Shown one piece after another: positions 30,451-39,141 of a stretch of DNA of 44,747 nucleotides. The stretch comes from a bacterium (GTDB lineage Bacteria; Actinomycetota; Coriobacteriia; Coriobacteriales; CADBOM01). The stretch's first letter is position 1, and each line of letters begins with the position of its first letter. Below the pieces are notes generated by a model. That model was not told the DNA's origin. It saw nothing but the letters and a program-made list of their open reading frames with translations, and made no database searches. Location of the stretch: assembly GCA_024698685.1 (NCBI GenBank), contig JAILQZ010000053.1:1-44747 (forward strand), given 5' to 3'. The translations under genes were made by a program, and so were the position numbers.

Positions 30451-33273
30451 TTAGCCGATGGCGCTCACTACGTCGGCGCAGCGCTGGCACAGACCCGCAT
30501 GCTCGCCCTCGGCGATGAGCTCGCGGTAGTTCCAGCAGCGCGGGCACTTCTCGAGGCTCGACTTGGAGATCGAGGCAGTGGGCGCGCTGGCGGAATCGTC
30601 GGCGACGAGGCTCACGCTCGAGACGATGCAGAGCTCGGCGATGGCCTCCTCGCCGTACTTGGCGAGCAGCTCTATCGTCTCGGCATCCGCGGTGATGGTG
30701 ACGTCGGCCTCCTGGCTCTTGCTGAGCACCTTGGAGGCGCGCAGCTCCTCGAGCGCCTTGGTGACCACCTCGCGCACCGAGAGGATCTGCTCGAAGTCGG
30801 CGAGCAGCTCGGCCGCGGAGTCGGCGGGAATCTGCGGGGCGAAGTCGGAGAGCTCGGGCCATCCGGCCAGATGGACGCTCGCGATGCCGCTTTTCATGCC
30901 CTCGGGATAGTTCTCGAAGACCTCGTCGCAGGTGAAGACGAGTATCGGGGCGAAGCAGCGCACGAGCACCTCGAGGATGTTGGCGAGCGCGGTCTGGGCG
31001 CTGCGGCGTTCCACCGACTTGGCGCCTGCGGAGTAGAGCCTGTCCTTGGCGACATCCATGTAGATCGCCGAGAGGTCGGTGACCACGTAGTCGAAGAGTG
31101 CGCGGAAGACAGCATGGAACCTGTACTCCTCGTAGTTGGCGGTGACATCGGCTAGCAGCTGCTGGACGCGGGCGATGGCCCAGCGGTCGAGCGGCAGGAG
31201 CTCGTCGAGCGCAACGAGGTCGTCGTTGCCGAAGTCGTTGAGGTTGCCCAGCAGGAAGCGGAAGGTGTTGCGGATGCGGCGGTATGCATCGGAGGTTCCC
31301 TTGAGGATCTCGTCGGAGATCGAGACATCCTGCGAATAGTCGACCGAAGCGGTCCACAGGCGCAGCACGTCGGCGCCGGACTTGGCGATGACCTCGGCGG
31401 GCGAGATCACGTTGCCGAGCGACTTGGACATCTTGCGGCCCTCGCCGTCGAGGACGAATCCGCAGGATACGACCGACTTGTAGGGTGCCTCGTGGTAGGC
31501 CCCGACGGAGGTGAGCAGCGAAGACTGGAACCAGCCGCGATGCTGGTCGGAGCCCTCGAGGTACATGTCGGCGGGTCGGTAGAGGTAGTCGCGCTGCTCG
31601 CAGACGCTATAGTGCGAGACGCCCGACTCCCACCAGACGTCGAGGATGTCGCTCTCGGGAATGACCTCCTCGCAGCCGCAACGCGGGCAGCAGGTGCCGA
31701 CGGGCAGGTACTCGGAGGGATCCTTGGTGTACCACGCGTCGGCCCCCTCGTTGGTGAAGAGGTCGATCACGGCGTCGAAGGTCTCCGGGTTGGCCACGGT
31801 CTCTCCGCACTTCCTGCACTTGAAGACCGGGATCGGCACGCCCCAGGAGCGCTGGCGCGAGATGCACCAGTCGGGACGGTCGGCTACCATCGCACCGATG
31901 CGATTGGAAGCCCAGCTGGGATACCACTGCACGCTGTCGATGGCTTCGGTGGCCTCCTTGCGCAGACCGGTGCCGTCCATCGAGACGAACCACTGGTCGG
32001 TGGCGCGGAAGATGACGGGCTCATGGCAGCGCCAGCAGTGCGGATAGCTGTGGCTGATGTCGACATGCGCCACGAGCGTGCCCTGCTCCTTGAGCCAGTC
32101 GATGATCTTCGGGTTGGCGGACCAGACGTCGAGGCCGGCGAACTGCCCAGCCTCCTCGGTGAGGACGCCGTTGTCGTCGACGGGCATCAGCAGCGCGATG
32201 TCGAACTCGAGGCCGACCAGATAGTCGTCCTGGCCATGGCCGGGAGCGGTGTGGACGCAGCCGGTGCCGGTGTCGAGGGTTACGTGGTTTCCGTAGATGA
32301 GCTTGCCCTTGAGATCCTGTCGAATCGGGCAGGTGTAGGTGAGTTCGGCCAGCTCGATGCCCTTGACGCGGACGGGCTCGTCATCTGCCGTGAAGATCGA
32401 ATGGCCCTGCCAACCGGCGATCTCGGCGACGCTGTCAACGAGAGCCTCGGCCATAAGGAGGTTCATGCCGTCGAGCTGGATGATGACGTACTCGGCCTCG
32501 GGGGCCAGAGAGACCGCTGTGTTGGCGGGAAGGGTCCACGGGGTGGTGGTCCAGATCAGGATGTCGCACTCGCCCTCGAGGCCCGCGGCGGCGAACTGAG
32601 CGGGAACCTCATCCATCTTGAAGCGGACGAAGATCGAGGGGCTGCTCTCATCGCCATACTCGATCTCGGCCTCGGCCAGAGCGGTGTGGCAGTGCATGCA
32701 CCAATGGATGGGCTTGCGGCCGCGATAGATCGCGCCGGTCTCGTAGAGCTGCTTGAAGAGCGTGATGTTGCCAGCCTCGTACTCGTGGGCGTAGGTGAGA
32801 TAGGGATCGTCCCACTCGCCGCCGACGCCGAGGCGCTTGAATCCATCGCGCTGCAGGTCGACGCACTTCTCCGCATACTCGCGGCAGAGGCGGCGCAGCG
32901 TGGGCTTGTCGATCTGCTTCATCTTCTCGGGGCCGAGCTTGTTCTCGATGATGTGCTCGATGGGCTGACCGTGGCAATCCCAACCGGGAACGTAGGGCGC
33001 GTAGTGGCCGCGCTGCGACTTGTACTTGACGATGATGTCCTTGAGGATCTTGTTGAAGGCGTGCCCGATGTGGATCGGTCCGTTGGCGTACGGAGGGCCA
33101 TCGTGCAGAACGAACGGCTCGTTGCCCTCGTTTTGCTTCAGAACCTCGTGGTAGAGGTCCATCTGCTCCCACTTCTCGAGCCTCTTCGGCTCGTTGATCG
33201 GAAGGCCGGCCTTCATCGAGAAGTCGGTCTTGGGAAGATTCATCGTGCTCTTGTAGTCCTGTGCCACCTTCAT
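30451..33273 (-). CDS. ileS: Isoleucyl-tRNA synthetase
   Basis: IleS charges tRNA-Ile and edits mischarged valine. The 940-residue class I synthetase has the HIGH motif in GPIHIGHAFNKIL (68-71), an editing domain with ILIWTTTPWTLPANTAVSL, the KMSKS motif in GEGRKMSKSLGNV (near 613), and a C-terminal zinc finger (KCPRCWNYRE...GLCQRCADVV). The N-terminus MKVAQDYKSTMNLPKTDF matches the bacterial enzyme start, so I use 33273 (AAAGGGG upstream) rather than the open-frame start at 33324. No T-box fits in the roughly 90-nt leader. It heads ileS-lspA-rluD. Confidence 0.96.
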   Translation of the reverse strand: MKVAQDYKSTMNLPKTDFSMKAGLPINEPKRLEKWEQMDLYHEVLKQNEGNEPFVLHDGPPYANGPIHIGHAFNKILKDIIVKYKSQRGHYAPYVPGWDCHGQPIEHIIENKLGPEKMKQIDKPTLRRLCREYAEKCVDLQRDGFKRLGVGGEWDDPYLTYAHEYEAGNITLFKQLYETGAIYRGRKPIHWCMHCHTALAEAEIEYGDESSPSIFVRFKMDEVPAQFAAAGLEGECDILIWTTTPWTLPANTAVSLAPEAEYVIIQLDGMNLLMAEALVDSVAEIAGWQGHSIFTADDEPVRVKGIELAELTYTCPIRQDLKGKLIYGNHVTLDTGTGCVHTAPGHGQDDYLVGLEFDIALLMPVDDNGVLTEEAGQFAGLDVWSANPKIIDWLKEQGTLVAHVDISHSYPHCWRCHEPVIFRATDQWFVSMDGTGLRKEATEAIDSVQWYPSWASNRIGAMVADRPDWCISRQRSWGVPIPVFKCRKCGETVANPETFDAVIDLFTNEGADAWYTKDPSEYLPVGTCCPRCGCEEVIPESDILDVWWESGVSHYSVCEQRDYLYRPADMYLEGSDQHRGWFQSSLLTSVGAYHEAPYKSVVSCGFVLDGEGRKMSKSLGNVISPAEVIAKSGADVLRLWTASVDYSQDVSISDEILKGTSDAYRRIRNTFRFLLGNLNDFGNDDLVALDELLPLDRWAIARVQQLLADVTANYEEYRFHAVFRALFDYVVTDLSAIYMDVAKDRLYSAGAKSVERRSAQTALANILEVLVRCFAPILVFTCDEVFENYPEGMKSGIASVHLAGWPELSDFAPQIPADSAAELLADFEQILSVREVVTKALEELRASKVLSKSQEADVTITADAETIELLAKYGEEAIAELCIVSSVSLVADDSASAPTASISKSSLEKCPRCWNYRELIAEGEHAGLCQRCADVVSAIG

Positions 33274-33370
33274 GCCCCTTTGCCAAATGGTCGTAAGTAG
33301 ATCCCGTTTCAACCGCCTGCGCACCGCCGCTTGGCTGCGCGAGGCGCTATTACTGCGATGATAGCCTTTG

Positions 33371-33376
33371 ATTATA
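33371..33376 (-). promoter_or_regulatory. -10 box of the ileS promoter
   Basis: A perfect TATAAT on the minus strand about 97 nt upstream of the ileS start. No good -35 match is seen at 16-18 nt. The rest of the gap 33274-33690 (417 nt) holds direct repeats, a short A-loop hairpin at 33528-33543 and the plus-strand promoter described separately; I see no gene in it. Confidence 0.5.
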
Positions 33377-33490
33377 AGGCCGAGCAGAGAGGTTGGCCGA
33401 CCCTGTGTAGGCGAAGCGCCCTGTGGCTTCCATGAGCGCGTTGCTGAGCGAAATATGCCCGATTATCGGCTGCTGGAGCGCACTTTGGCC

Positions 33491-33521
33491 CCTCAAATCG
33501 CGCCGTAGTTGCCTCAAATCG
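33491..33521. repeat. Direct repeat pair upstream of the EF-G-like gene
   Basis: The 10-mer CCTCAAATCG occurs at 33491-33500 and 33512-33521, exactly 21 bp (two helical turns) apart. The pair ends 34 bp upstream of the -35 box of the following promoter. A short CCTCG-AAAAAA-CGAGG hairpin (33528-33543) lies between. Confidence 0.45.
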
Positions 33522-33555
33522 ATACCTCCTCGAAAAAACGAGGTTCTAACTCCGA

Positions 33556-33583
33556 TTGACATGCAAGTGGTTTATAGTAGATT
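33556..33583 (+). promoter_or_regulatory. Promoter of the EF-G-like gene
   Basis: A perfect -35 TTGACA (33556-33561) and TAGATT (33578-33583) with 16-nt spacing, giving a leader of about 100 nt before the ATG at 33691. Confidence 0.6.
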
Positions 33584-33690
33584 GCAGCTAATTTTCGGAT
33601 GATTTTCCTTTTGGAACGTTCGGTTGGAAACCTTGGCGGCCGGAGAGCGAGCGTCGCCAGGATCGACTATTCAGTTGGGAGGCGTCACTA

Positions 33691-35748
33691 ATGGCAGATT
33701 ACACATCGGATAAGGTCCGCAACATCGTGCTTGTGGGTCAGGATGGGGCAGGCAAGACCTCGCTTGCAGAGGCCATGCTCCATCTTTGCGGAAAGACCCA
33801 GCGCTTGGGCACCACCGTGGACGGCAAGTCCAACATGGACTACGACCCCGAGGAGATCAAGAGGCAGATCACCATTTCCACAAGCCTCGGAACGATCGTC
33901 CACAAGGGCGTGAAGATCAACGTCCTCGACACTCCCGGCTCGCCCGACTTCATCGGAGACACCATCGCAGCGCTCAAGGCCTGCGAGACCGCGGTCTTCG
34001 TCGTCGACTCCAACCCCTCCGTCCAGATCATGACCAAAAAGATCTGGCAGATGGCAGAGGTTGCTGGCATCCCCAGGGTCATCTACATCAACCGCATCGA
34101 CAAGGAGAACTCCGACTACAACGAGATCCTCCAGGGCCTGATCGACCAGTTCGGCACGCGCCTCGGCGCAGCCGTCGAGCCCATCGGCACCGAGAAGGAC
34201 TTCAGCGGCATCGTCGACCTGCTCCGCACCAAGAAGCGCGTCACCGCAGGTGGCAAGGAGACCATCTCCGAGCTCGACGGCGACCTCCTCGCAGAGGCTG
34301 AGAATGCCAGGGCCGACCTCAACGAGCTTGTCGCCGAGGCAGATGACGACCTTATGATGAAGTTCTTCGACGAGGGCGAGTTCACCGACGAGGAGTTCGC
34401 ATTCCTTCTCAAGTCCTCCATCGCGCAGAACCTCTTCGTGCCGGTCTACGTCGGTTCGGCAACCCAGGAGCAGGGCGTCATGAACCTTCTCGACGACATC
34501 GTCGAGTTCTTCCCCACCCCGCTCGATCGCAAGCCCTACGCCACCGTCGATGGCGATGAGATCGCAGTCGGCGAGGGCGACGCATGCGGATTCGTCTTCA
34601 AGACGCTCTCCGACCCCTACGTTGGCCGTCTGAGCTTCGTCAAGGTGGTTCGCGGTTCGCTCAAGGCAGCGGACGAGATCGCAACCGCCCGCACCGGCAA
34701 GAAGGACAGGATCTCCCATATCTACTCGATGGTCGGCCAGCAGACCGAGGCCGCCGAGAAGGCCTTCGCCGGCGACATCGTCGTCATCCCCAAGCTCTCC
34801 GACGCCAAGACCAACGACTCGCTCTCCCTTGGCGGCGCAGTCGATTTCGAGCCTATCGCCTTCCCGAAGCCCCTCTATCCGATCGCCATCGAGGCAGCGG
34901 ACAAGAAGGACGAGGACAAGATGAGCGACTTCATCGCCAAGCAGTGCGAAATCGATCCGTGCATCTCGCTCTCCCGCAACGATGAGACCCATCAGACGTT
35001 GCTCACCACGCTCGGCGACGGCGCGACCGACCTCATCCTCTCCCGCCTCAAGGAGCGCAGCAAGATCAACGTCAACGTCCTCCCAGTTCGCGTTCCCTAC
35101 CGCGAGTCGATCCGCCGCGTAGCGCAGGCCCAGGGCCGTCATAAGAAGCAGACCGGAGGCGCCGGACAGTTCGGCGACTGCTGGCTGCGCCTCGAGCCCA
35201 ACCCGGGCGGCGGCTACGAGTTCATCGACGAGGTCGTCGGCGGCAGGATCCCGCGCGGATTCATCCCCGCAGTCGACAAGGGCGTCGTTGCGGCCATGGA
35301 GGAGGGCTTCCTCGCCGGCTATCCGTGCGTCGACATCAAGTGCGCCGTCTACGATGGCTCCTACCATCCGGTCGACTCGAACGAAATGGCGTTCAAGCTC
35401 GCTGCAAGGCTCGGATTCCGCGCCGCTTGCGAGAAGGCCGACGTCTACATTCTCGAGCCGATGGCCAACCTCGAGGTCACCATCGAGGACTCCTACGCTG
35501 GAGCCATCATGGGTGACTTCTCGACCCGCCGCGGTCGCGTCGCCGGCATGGATCACGACTCCTTCGGCAACACCGTCATCAAGGCTCGCGTCCCCTACGC
35601 AGAGGTCGTCAGCTACGCCAAGGATCTCCGCTCGATCACCCGCGGCAGCGGTTCCTACACCATCGAGGTCGAGGGCTACGAGGAGGCTCCGCGCGACGTC
35701 GCGCAGAAGCTCGTCGCAGAATTTCAGGCTTCCAAGTCCGACAAGTAG
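33691..35748 (+). CDS. Elongation factor G-like translational GTPase
   Basis: A 685-residue EF-G paralogue. The P-loop is GQDGAGKTSL (16-25), G3 is LDTPGSPDF, and G4 is INRIDK, where standard EF-G has NKxD. Domain II (about 290-380) and domains III-V follow, ending with MGDFSTRRGRVAGMD and YAKDLRSITRGSGSYTIE, the EF-G C-terminal signatures. The G1 and G4 wording matches the EF-G-like group often annotated FusA2 and distinct from the canonical factor; it may act in ribosome release or in stress rather than elongation. GGGAGG is 8 nt upstream of the ATG. It has its own promoter and a strong terminator. Strong codon bias toward C/G-ending codons suggests high expression. Confidence 0.9.
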   Translation: MADYTSDKVRNIVLVGQDGAGKTSLAEAMLHLCGKTQRLGTTVDGKSNMDYDPEEIKRQITISTSLGTIVHKGVKINVLDTPGSPDFIGDTIAALKACETAVFVVDSNPSVQIMTKKIWQMAEVAGIPRVIYINRIDKENSDYNEILQGLIDQFGTRLGAAVEPIGTEKDFSGIVDLLRTKKRVTAGGKETISELDGDLLAEAENARADLNELVAEADDDLMMKFFDEGEFTDEEFAFLLKSSIAQNLFVPVYVGSATQEQGVMNLLDDIVEFFPTPLDRKPYATVDGDEIAVGEGDACGFVFKTLSDPYVGRLSFVKVVRGSLKAADEIATARTGKKDRISHIYSMVGQQTEAAEKAFAGDIVVIPKLSDAKTNDSLSLGGAVDFEPIAFPKPLYPIAIEAADKKDEDKMSDFIAKQCEIDPCISLSRNDETHQTLLTTLGDGATDLILSRLKERSKINVNVLPVRVPYRESIRRVAQAQGRHKKQTGGAGQFGDCWLRLEPNPGGGYEFIDEVVGGRIPRGFIPAVDKGVVAAMEEGFLAGYPCVDIKCAVYDGSYHPVDSNEMAFKLAARLGFRAACEKADVYILEPMANLEVTIEDSYAGAIMGDFSTRRGRVAGMDHDSFGNTVIKARVPYAEVVSYAKDLRSITRGSGSYTIEVEGYEEAPRDVAQKLVAEFQASKSDK

Positions 35749-35770
35749 TCGGCAAACGCATATTGCCCTT

Positions 35771-35803
35771 AAGGCGCCTGTGGGAAAACCCACGGGCGCC
35801 TTT
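35771..35803 (+). terminator. Strong intrinsic terminator after the EF-G-like gene
   Basis: AAGGCGCCTGTGGG and CCCACGGGCGCCTT form a 14-bp stem (one T-G pair) around an AAAA loop, followed by TTTCATTT. It begins 23 nt past the stop. Confidence 0.9.
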
Positions 35804-35817
35804 CATTTGCGGGCGAC

Positions 35818-35823
35818 TATAAT
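35818..35823 (+). promoter_or_regulatory. -10 box upstream of the MttB-family gene
   Basis: A perfect TATAAT 15 nt past the terminator stem and 52 nt before the ATG at 35876. No -35 box is evident, since the expected place is occupied by the terminator, so activation may depend on another factor. Confidence 0.5.
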
Positions 35824-35875
35824 AGGGATACAAGGTCCCGAATCTGGACGAATCGATTAGGCAGGGAGTGTTGAC

Positions 35876-37312
35876 ATGAACGTAGCTGGTCAGCTGGATG
35901 TGCTAACAGTCGAGCAAATGCAAACCGTCCACGAGAAGGCATGCGAGATCCTCGCGAAGAAGGGCGCGGTGTTCGAGTCCGACGCGACGATCGACCTCTT
36001 CAAGAAGCACGGCTACAAGGTGGAGGGGCATACCGTCTTCTTCGAGCAGAGCGAAATCGAGAGATGCGTTGAGCTCGCTCCCTCCAAGTTCAAGCTCTAT
36101 GCACCCAACCACGAGAAGGACGTGCTCGTCGGCGGAGACCGCATCCTCATCCACCCCAACGGCGGAGAGGTCTTCATGCGCGACTTCGACGGAACGCGCA
36201 GGGCGGCCACCCGCAAGGATTTCGCCGATCTGCAGAAGCTCTATCAGGCGCTGCCCAACGTGGACATCGGCGGCTACGAGCCGGTATCCCTCAACGACGT
36301 CCCTGAGCGCATGCGCGGAATCATCGCGATGTACGAGTCGTTCAGGAACTGCGACAAGCCGCTCCTCAGCCCCATGAGCCTCGAAACCATCCAGAAGAAG
36401 CAAGAGGTGCTGAGGCTTTACAACATCGGGTTCGGCAGCGACGACTACACCGATAGCCACTACGTTACATGGCACATCGTCTGCCCCAACTCCCCGCTGG
36501 TCTACTCGCAGTTCGCCTGCGACGGCATCCAGGTCTATGCGGAGGCCAACCAGCCCGTCGTCATCGTCTCGGCGCCGATGTCGGGCATCACCTCGCCCGT
36601 CTTCCCGTTGGCCACGGTGATCCTCTCCATCGCCGAGGAGCTCGCGGGCCTGGTTCTCGCGCAGCTAATCAAGCCCGGCGTACCCGTGGTCGTCTCGGCA
36701 TCGCTGACCTACGGCTACATGCGCTCGGCTACGTGGGAGTGCGCTCACCCCGACACCATGCTCATGCTCGCCGCATCAACGCAGATGCAGCGCGAGTTCT
36801 ACCACCTGCCGTCGCGCGCCCAGACTGGCGTCACCTCGTCCAAGTGCATCGACTACCAGGCCGGCATGGAGACCATGCAGAGCTTCCTCTACACCGCGCT
36901 CGCCGGTTGCGACGTCACCAGCCAAACTGCCGGATCGCTCGCCAACCTCATGACCTCCTCCCTCGAGAAGACCGTCCTCGACGACGAGCTCATCGCACGC
37001 GTGCGCCTGCTGGTAGGCGGCATCACCTTCAACGAGGAGCACATGGGGCTCGACCAGATCTTCGAGGAGCCCTTCGGCGGCAACTTCCTCGAGTACGACG
37101 AGACCGTCGACTACTGCCGCGCGGCATGGGTTCCCACCGTTTCGGACTGGACCGGCACGGACGAATGGGAGGCCAAGGGGCAGTCTGAGGCTCCGGAGCG
37201 CGCGCACGCCATAGTCCAAAGGATCCTCGCCGAGGCTCCCGAGAGCGTTATGGACGAAGAGCGCGAGCGCGCGATGCTCGACTACATCGCCTACATCGAG
37301 AAGAACGCCTAG
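35876..37312 (+). CDS. Trimethylamine methyltransferase (MttB) superfamily protein, non-pyrrolysine
   Basis: A 478-residue TIM-barrel methyltransferase of the MttB/COG5598 superfamily. Motifs include HEKACEILAKKGAVFES, DRILIHPNGGEVFMRDFDGTRRAATRKDFADL, PMSLETIQKKQEVLRLYN, and the C-terminal GGNFLEYDETVDYCRAAWVPTVSDWTG. The reading frame has no internal amber codon, so it lacks pyrrolysine and belongs with proteins such as the betaine, carnitine or proline-betaine demethylases described in gut acetogens. These pass methyl groups to a corrinoid protein. No corrinoid partner, activase or transporter gene is adjacent, so the substrate is open. It is followed by rsfS after 52 nt and stops at TAG without readthrough potential. 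Confidence 0.88.
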   Translation: MNVAGQLDVLTVEQMQTVHEKACEILAKKGAVFESDATIDLFKKHGYKVEGHTVFFEQSEIERCVELAPSKFKLYAPNHEKDVLVGGDRILIHPNGGEVFMRDFDGTRRAATRKDFADLQKLYQALPNVDIGGYEPVSLNDVPERMRGIIAMYESFRNCDKPLLSPMSLETIQKKQEVLRLYNIGFGSDDYTDSHYVTWHIVCPNSPLVYSQFACDGIQVYAEANQPVVIVSAPMSGITSPVFPLATVILSIAEELAGLVLAQLIKPGVPVVVSASLTYGYMRSATWECAHPDTMLMLAASTQMQREFYHLPSRAQTGVTSSKCIDYQAGMETMQSFLYTALAGCDVTSQTAGSLANLMTSSLEKTVLDDELIARVRLLVGGITFNEEHMGLDQIFEEPFGGNFLEYDETVDYCRAAWVPTVSDWTGTDEWEAKGQSEAPERAHAIVQRILAEAPESVMDEERERAMLDYIAYIEKNA

Positions 37313-37364
37313 GCGGTTCTCAGCTCGATCAGCTAGAAGATCAGACCAAGGGAAAGGGTTTCGA

Positions 37365-37817
37365 TTGACATCCAGAGAATGCGCGATGATCGCGGCACAG
37401 GCAGCCGATTCCAAGAAGGCCAGCGACATACTGATCCAGGAGGTCGGGCCGCTGCTGAAGATAACCGACTACTTCGTGATCGCCACCGGCAAGAACGATC
37501 GCCAGGTCGACGCCATCGCTGACGAGGTTGAGGAGCAGCTTGCGGCCAAGGCCGGCAGGAGCCCGTTCGGGCGAGAGGGCACCGACAGCAAGGACTGGGT
37601 GCTGCTCGACTACGGCGATGTCATCGTGCACATCTTCACGCCGCAGACGCGCGATTACTACAGGCTGGAGAACCTTTGGAGTGACGCCAAGATCGTCGCG
37701 CTCTCCGAGGCCGGAATCTCCGACTTCGAGTACAGCGACCGCATCGCGAAGATCGTAGAGGCCGCGAATGCCGCGGTGGACGCCAACGCCGAGGCGGAAG
37801 AGGCCGAGCAGGAGTAG
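37365..37817 (+). CDS. rsfS: Ribosomal silencing factor RsfS
   Basis: RsfS binds L14 and blocks joining of the ribosomal subunits under starvation. The product has the DUF143 pattern ADSKKASDILIQEVGPLLKITDYFVIATGKNDRQVDAIADEVEEQL, EGTDSKDWVLLDYGDVIVHIFTPQTRDYYRLENLWSDAK. A glutamate-rich C-terminal tail of about 30 residues is added. The start is a TTG at 37365 preceded by AAAGGG; an ATG at 37386 is an alternative. RsfS usually sits with nadD and yqeK; here those genes lie nearby but on the opposite strand and convergent. Confidence 0.93.
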   Translation: MTSRECAMIAAQAADSKKASDILIQEVGPLLKITDYFVIATGKNDRQVDAIADEVEEQLAAKAGRSPFGREGTDSKDWVLLDYGDVIVHIFTPQTRDYYRLENLWSDAKIVALSEAGISDFEYSDRIAKIVEAANAAVDANAEAEEAEQE

Positions 37818-37841
37818 CCAGCCCGCGCCAACCCAGCCCGA

Positions 37842-38432
37842 TTAGCCCAACTGCAGGGATTCCAACTCTGCGACCACCGAATCCTCGCACGAGCGCATGG
37901 CAAGTATCGTCTTCTCGAAGAGCTCGCCCAGCTCCCAGCCGAGAAGCTGCGCGCCGTCCGAGATCACTTCCCTGCTGCATCCGGCGGCGAAACGCTTGTC
38001 CTTGAACTTCTTCTTGACCGACTTCGCCTCCATGTCCTTCGTGCTCTTCGAGGGGCGCATCAGCGATGCCGACCAGATCAGGCCGGTGAGCTCGTCGGCG
38101 GCGAAGAGGATCTTCTCCATCTCGTGGACAGGCTCGACGTCGGTGCATATCCCATAGCCATGGCTCAGCACCGCGTGGATGAACTCCGCAGGGTAGCCAG
38201 CCTGCGCAAGCGGCTCCTCTGTCCACTTAAGATGCTCCTCGGGATGCTCCTCGAAATCGATATCGTGCAGCAGGCCCACAGTCGCCCAGTAATCGGCCTT
38301 GTCGCCGTAGCCCAATTCGTTGGCATACCAGCGCATGACGCCCTCGACGGTCAGCCCATGCTGGATGTGGAACTGCTCCTTGTTGTGCTCCATTAGAAGC
38401 GCGAGCGCATCGTTGTGATCGTAAAGGCCCAT
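37842..38432 (-). CDS. HD-domain hydrolase
   Basis: A 196-residue metal-dependent HD phosphohydrolase-like protein. The HD core shows QHGLTVEGVMRWYANELGYG, LLHDIDFEEHPEEH (metal-binding His-Asp), AVLSHG, and AADELTGLI. A specific substrate cannot be read from sequence; members of this group are typically annotated as HDIG-containing hydrolases. The ATG follows an excellent AAGGAGG. It lies 55 nt after yqeK on the same strand and ends 24 nt from the convergent rsfS stop. Confidence 0.88.
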   Translation of the reverse strand: MGLYDHNDALALLMEHNKEQFHIQHGLTVEGVMRWYANELGYGDKADYWATVGLLHDIDFEEHPEEHLKWTEEPLAQAGYPAEFIHAVLSHGYGICTDVEPVHEMEKILFAADELTGLIWSASLMRPSKSTKDMEAKSVKKKFKDKRFAAGCSREVISDGAQLLGWELGELFEKTILAMRSCEDSVVAELESLQLG

Positions 38433-38454
38433 CCTTGCCTCCTTGCTCTGTGGG

Positions 38455-38483
38455 AAGGCGTGGCCATCGCAAGACCGCGCCTT
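38455..38483 (-). terminator. Hairpin immediately after yqeK
   Basis: AAGGCGTGG and CCGCGCCTT pair over 9 bp with one wobble around an 11-base loop, 5 nt past the yqeK stop. It lacks a T tract, so it may be a processing or attenuating hairpin before the HD hydrolase gene rather than a true terminator. Confidence 0.3.
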
Positions 38484-38487
38484 GCCG

Positions 38488-39141
38488 CTAACCTTGCCTG
38501 TCCCTTTCCTGCGCGACCCATGCGTTCCAGACCGATGCGGCCATCGGGTGGATGAACCTGCGGCGTTCCACGAGATGCTTGACGGTCTTTCGATAGCAGT
38601 TGGAGAAGAGCTCCTCGAGCGGGACGCTGCCGATCATCTTGCGCAACGGGTTGAGTCCACCGTACTCGCGCTTGGGCTCAAGCATGTCAGCACAGAAGAT
38701 GAGCATGTCGAGCTCGCTCATCTCAACCGCGGCGGTAGTGTGCTTGGAGATGGCCTGCAGCACGCTTTCGCTGAGGTTGGGGAAGATGCTCGCCAGCGAT
38801 TTCGCTGCGGTTATCGCATGCAGCGTCTCCTCCGCCTTCTCGTCCTCGGCGGTGAGGACGATGCCGAGGCTGCGCGCGTGCTCAAGCAACTCCGCCCCCT
38901 TGAAGCACTTGTCCCAGTCGTGCAGAAGGCCTGCGAATGTCGCCTCGACCACGTCGATGCCGTAGATGCGCGCCATGGATCGCGCCATCCTGCAGACTGA
39001 GATGCTGTGCTCGAATCGAGGGAGATTCAGCCGTGCCTTCAGCTGCTCGGCCGCGTCCAGCACGAACTCGGCATCGGAGACGCTAAGGCCTTCGACGATG
39101 TCTTCGAGGGATTCTGCTCCGAATGTGCTCGATGGGGGCAT
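38488..39141 (-). CDS. yqeK: YqeK-type HD phosphohydrolase (Ap4A hydrolase family)
   Basis: HD-domain enzyme of the YqeK family, which splits diadenosine tetraphosphate symmetrically to ADP. The metal-binding residues are in FEHSISVCRMA, GLLHDWDK, ISKHTT, and ADMLEPKREY. It is 217 residues, slightly long through an N-terminal extension of about 35. Its ATG shares one base with the nadD stop (TGATG), the classic nadD-yqeK coupling. Assignment to the family is firm; the Ap4A activity is from family knowledge. Confidence 0.9.
   Translation of the reverse strand: MPPSSTFGAESLEDIVEGLSVSDAEFVLDAAEQLKARLNLPRFEHSISVCRMARSMARIYGIDVVEATFAGLLHDWDKCFKGAELLEHARSLGIVLTAEDEKAEETLHAITAAKSLASIFPNLSESVLQAISKHTTAAVEMSELDMLIFCADMLEPKREYGGLNPLRKMIGSVPLEELFSNCYRKTVKHLVERRRFIHPMAASVWNAWVAQERDRQG

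Noticed and set aside
33274-33370. T-box leader for ileS
   Set aside because: The leader from the TATAAT box is only about 90 nt and I find no T-box sequence or specifier-loop structure.
33350-33562. 70-codon minus-strand frame in the ileS upstream region
   Set aside because: No ribosome binding site, no recognisable motif, and it spans the ileS promoter and repeats.
33688-35793. A 701-codon open frame on the minus strand opposite the EF-G-like gene
   Set aside because: Its composition is an artefact of the strong C-ending codon bias of the highly expressed GTPase gene on the other strand. It has no start signal.
37308-37340. Amber readthrough (pyrrolysine) in the MttB-family gene
   Set aside because: The frame is full length without internal TAG, and the terminal TAG is followed by another in-frame TAG after seven codons.
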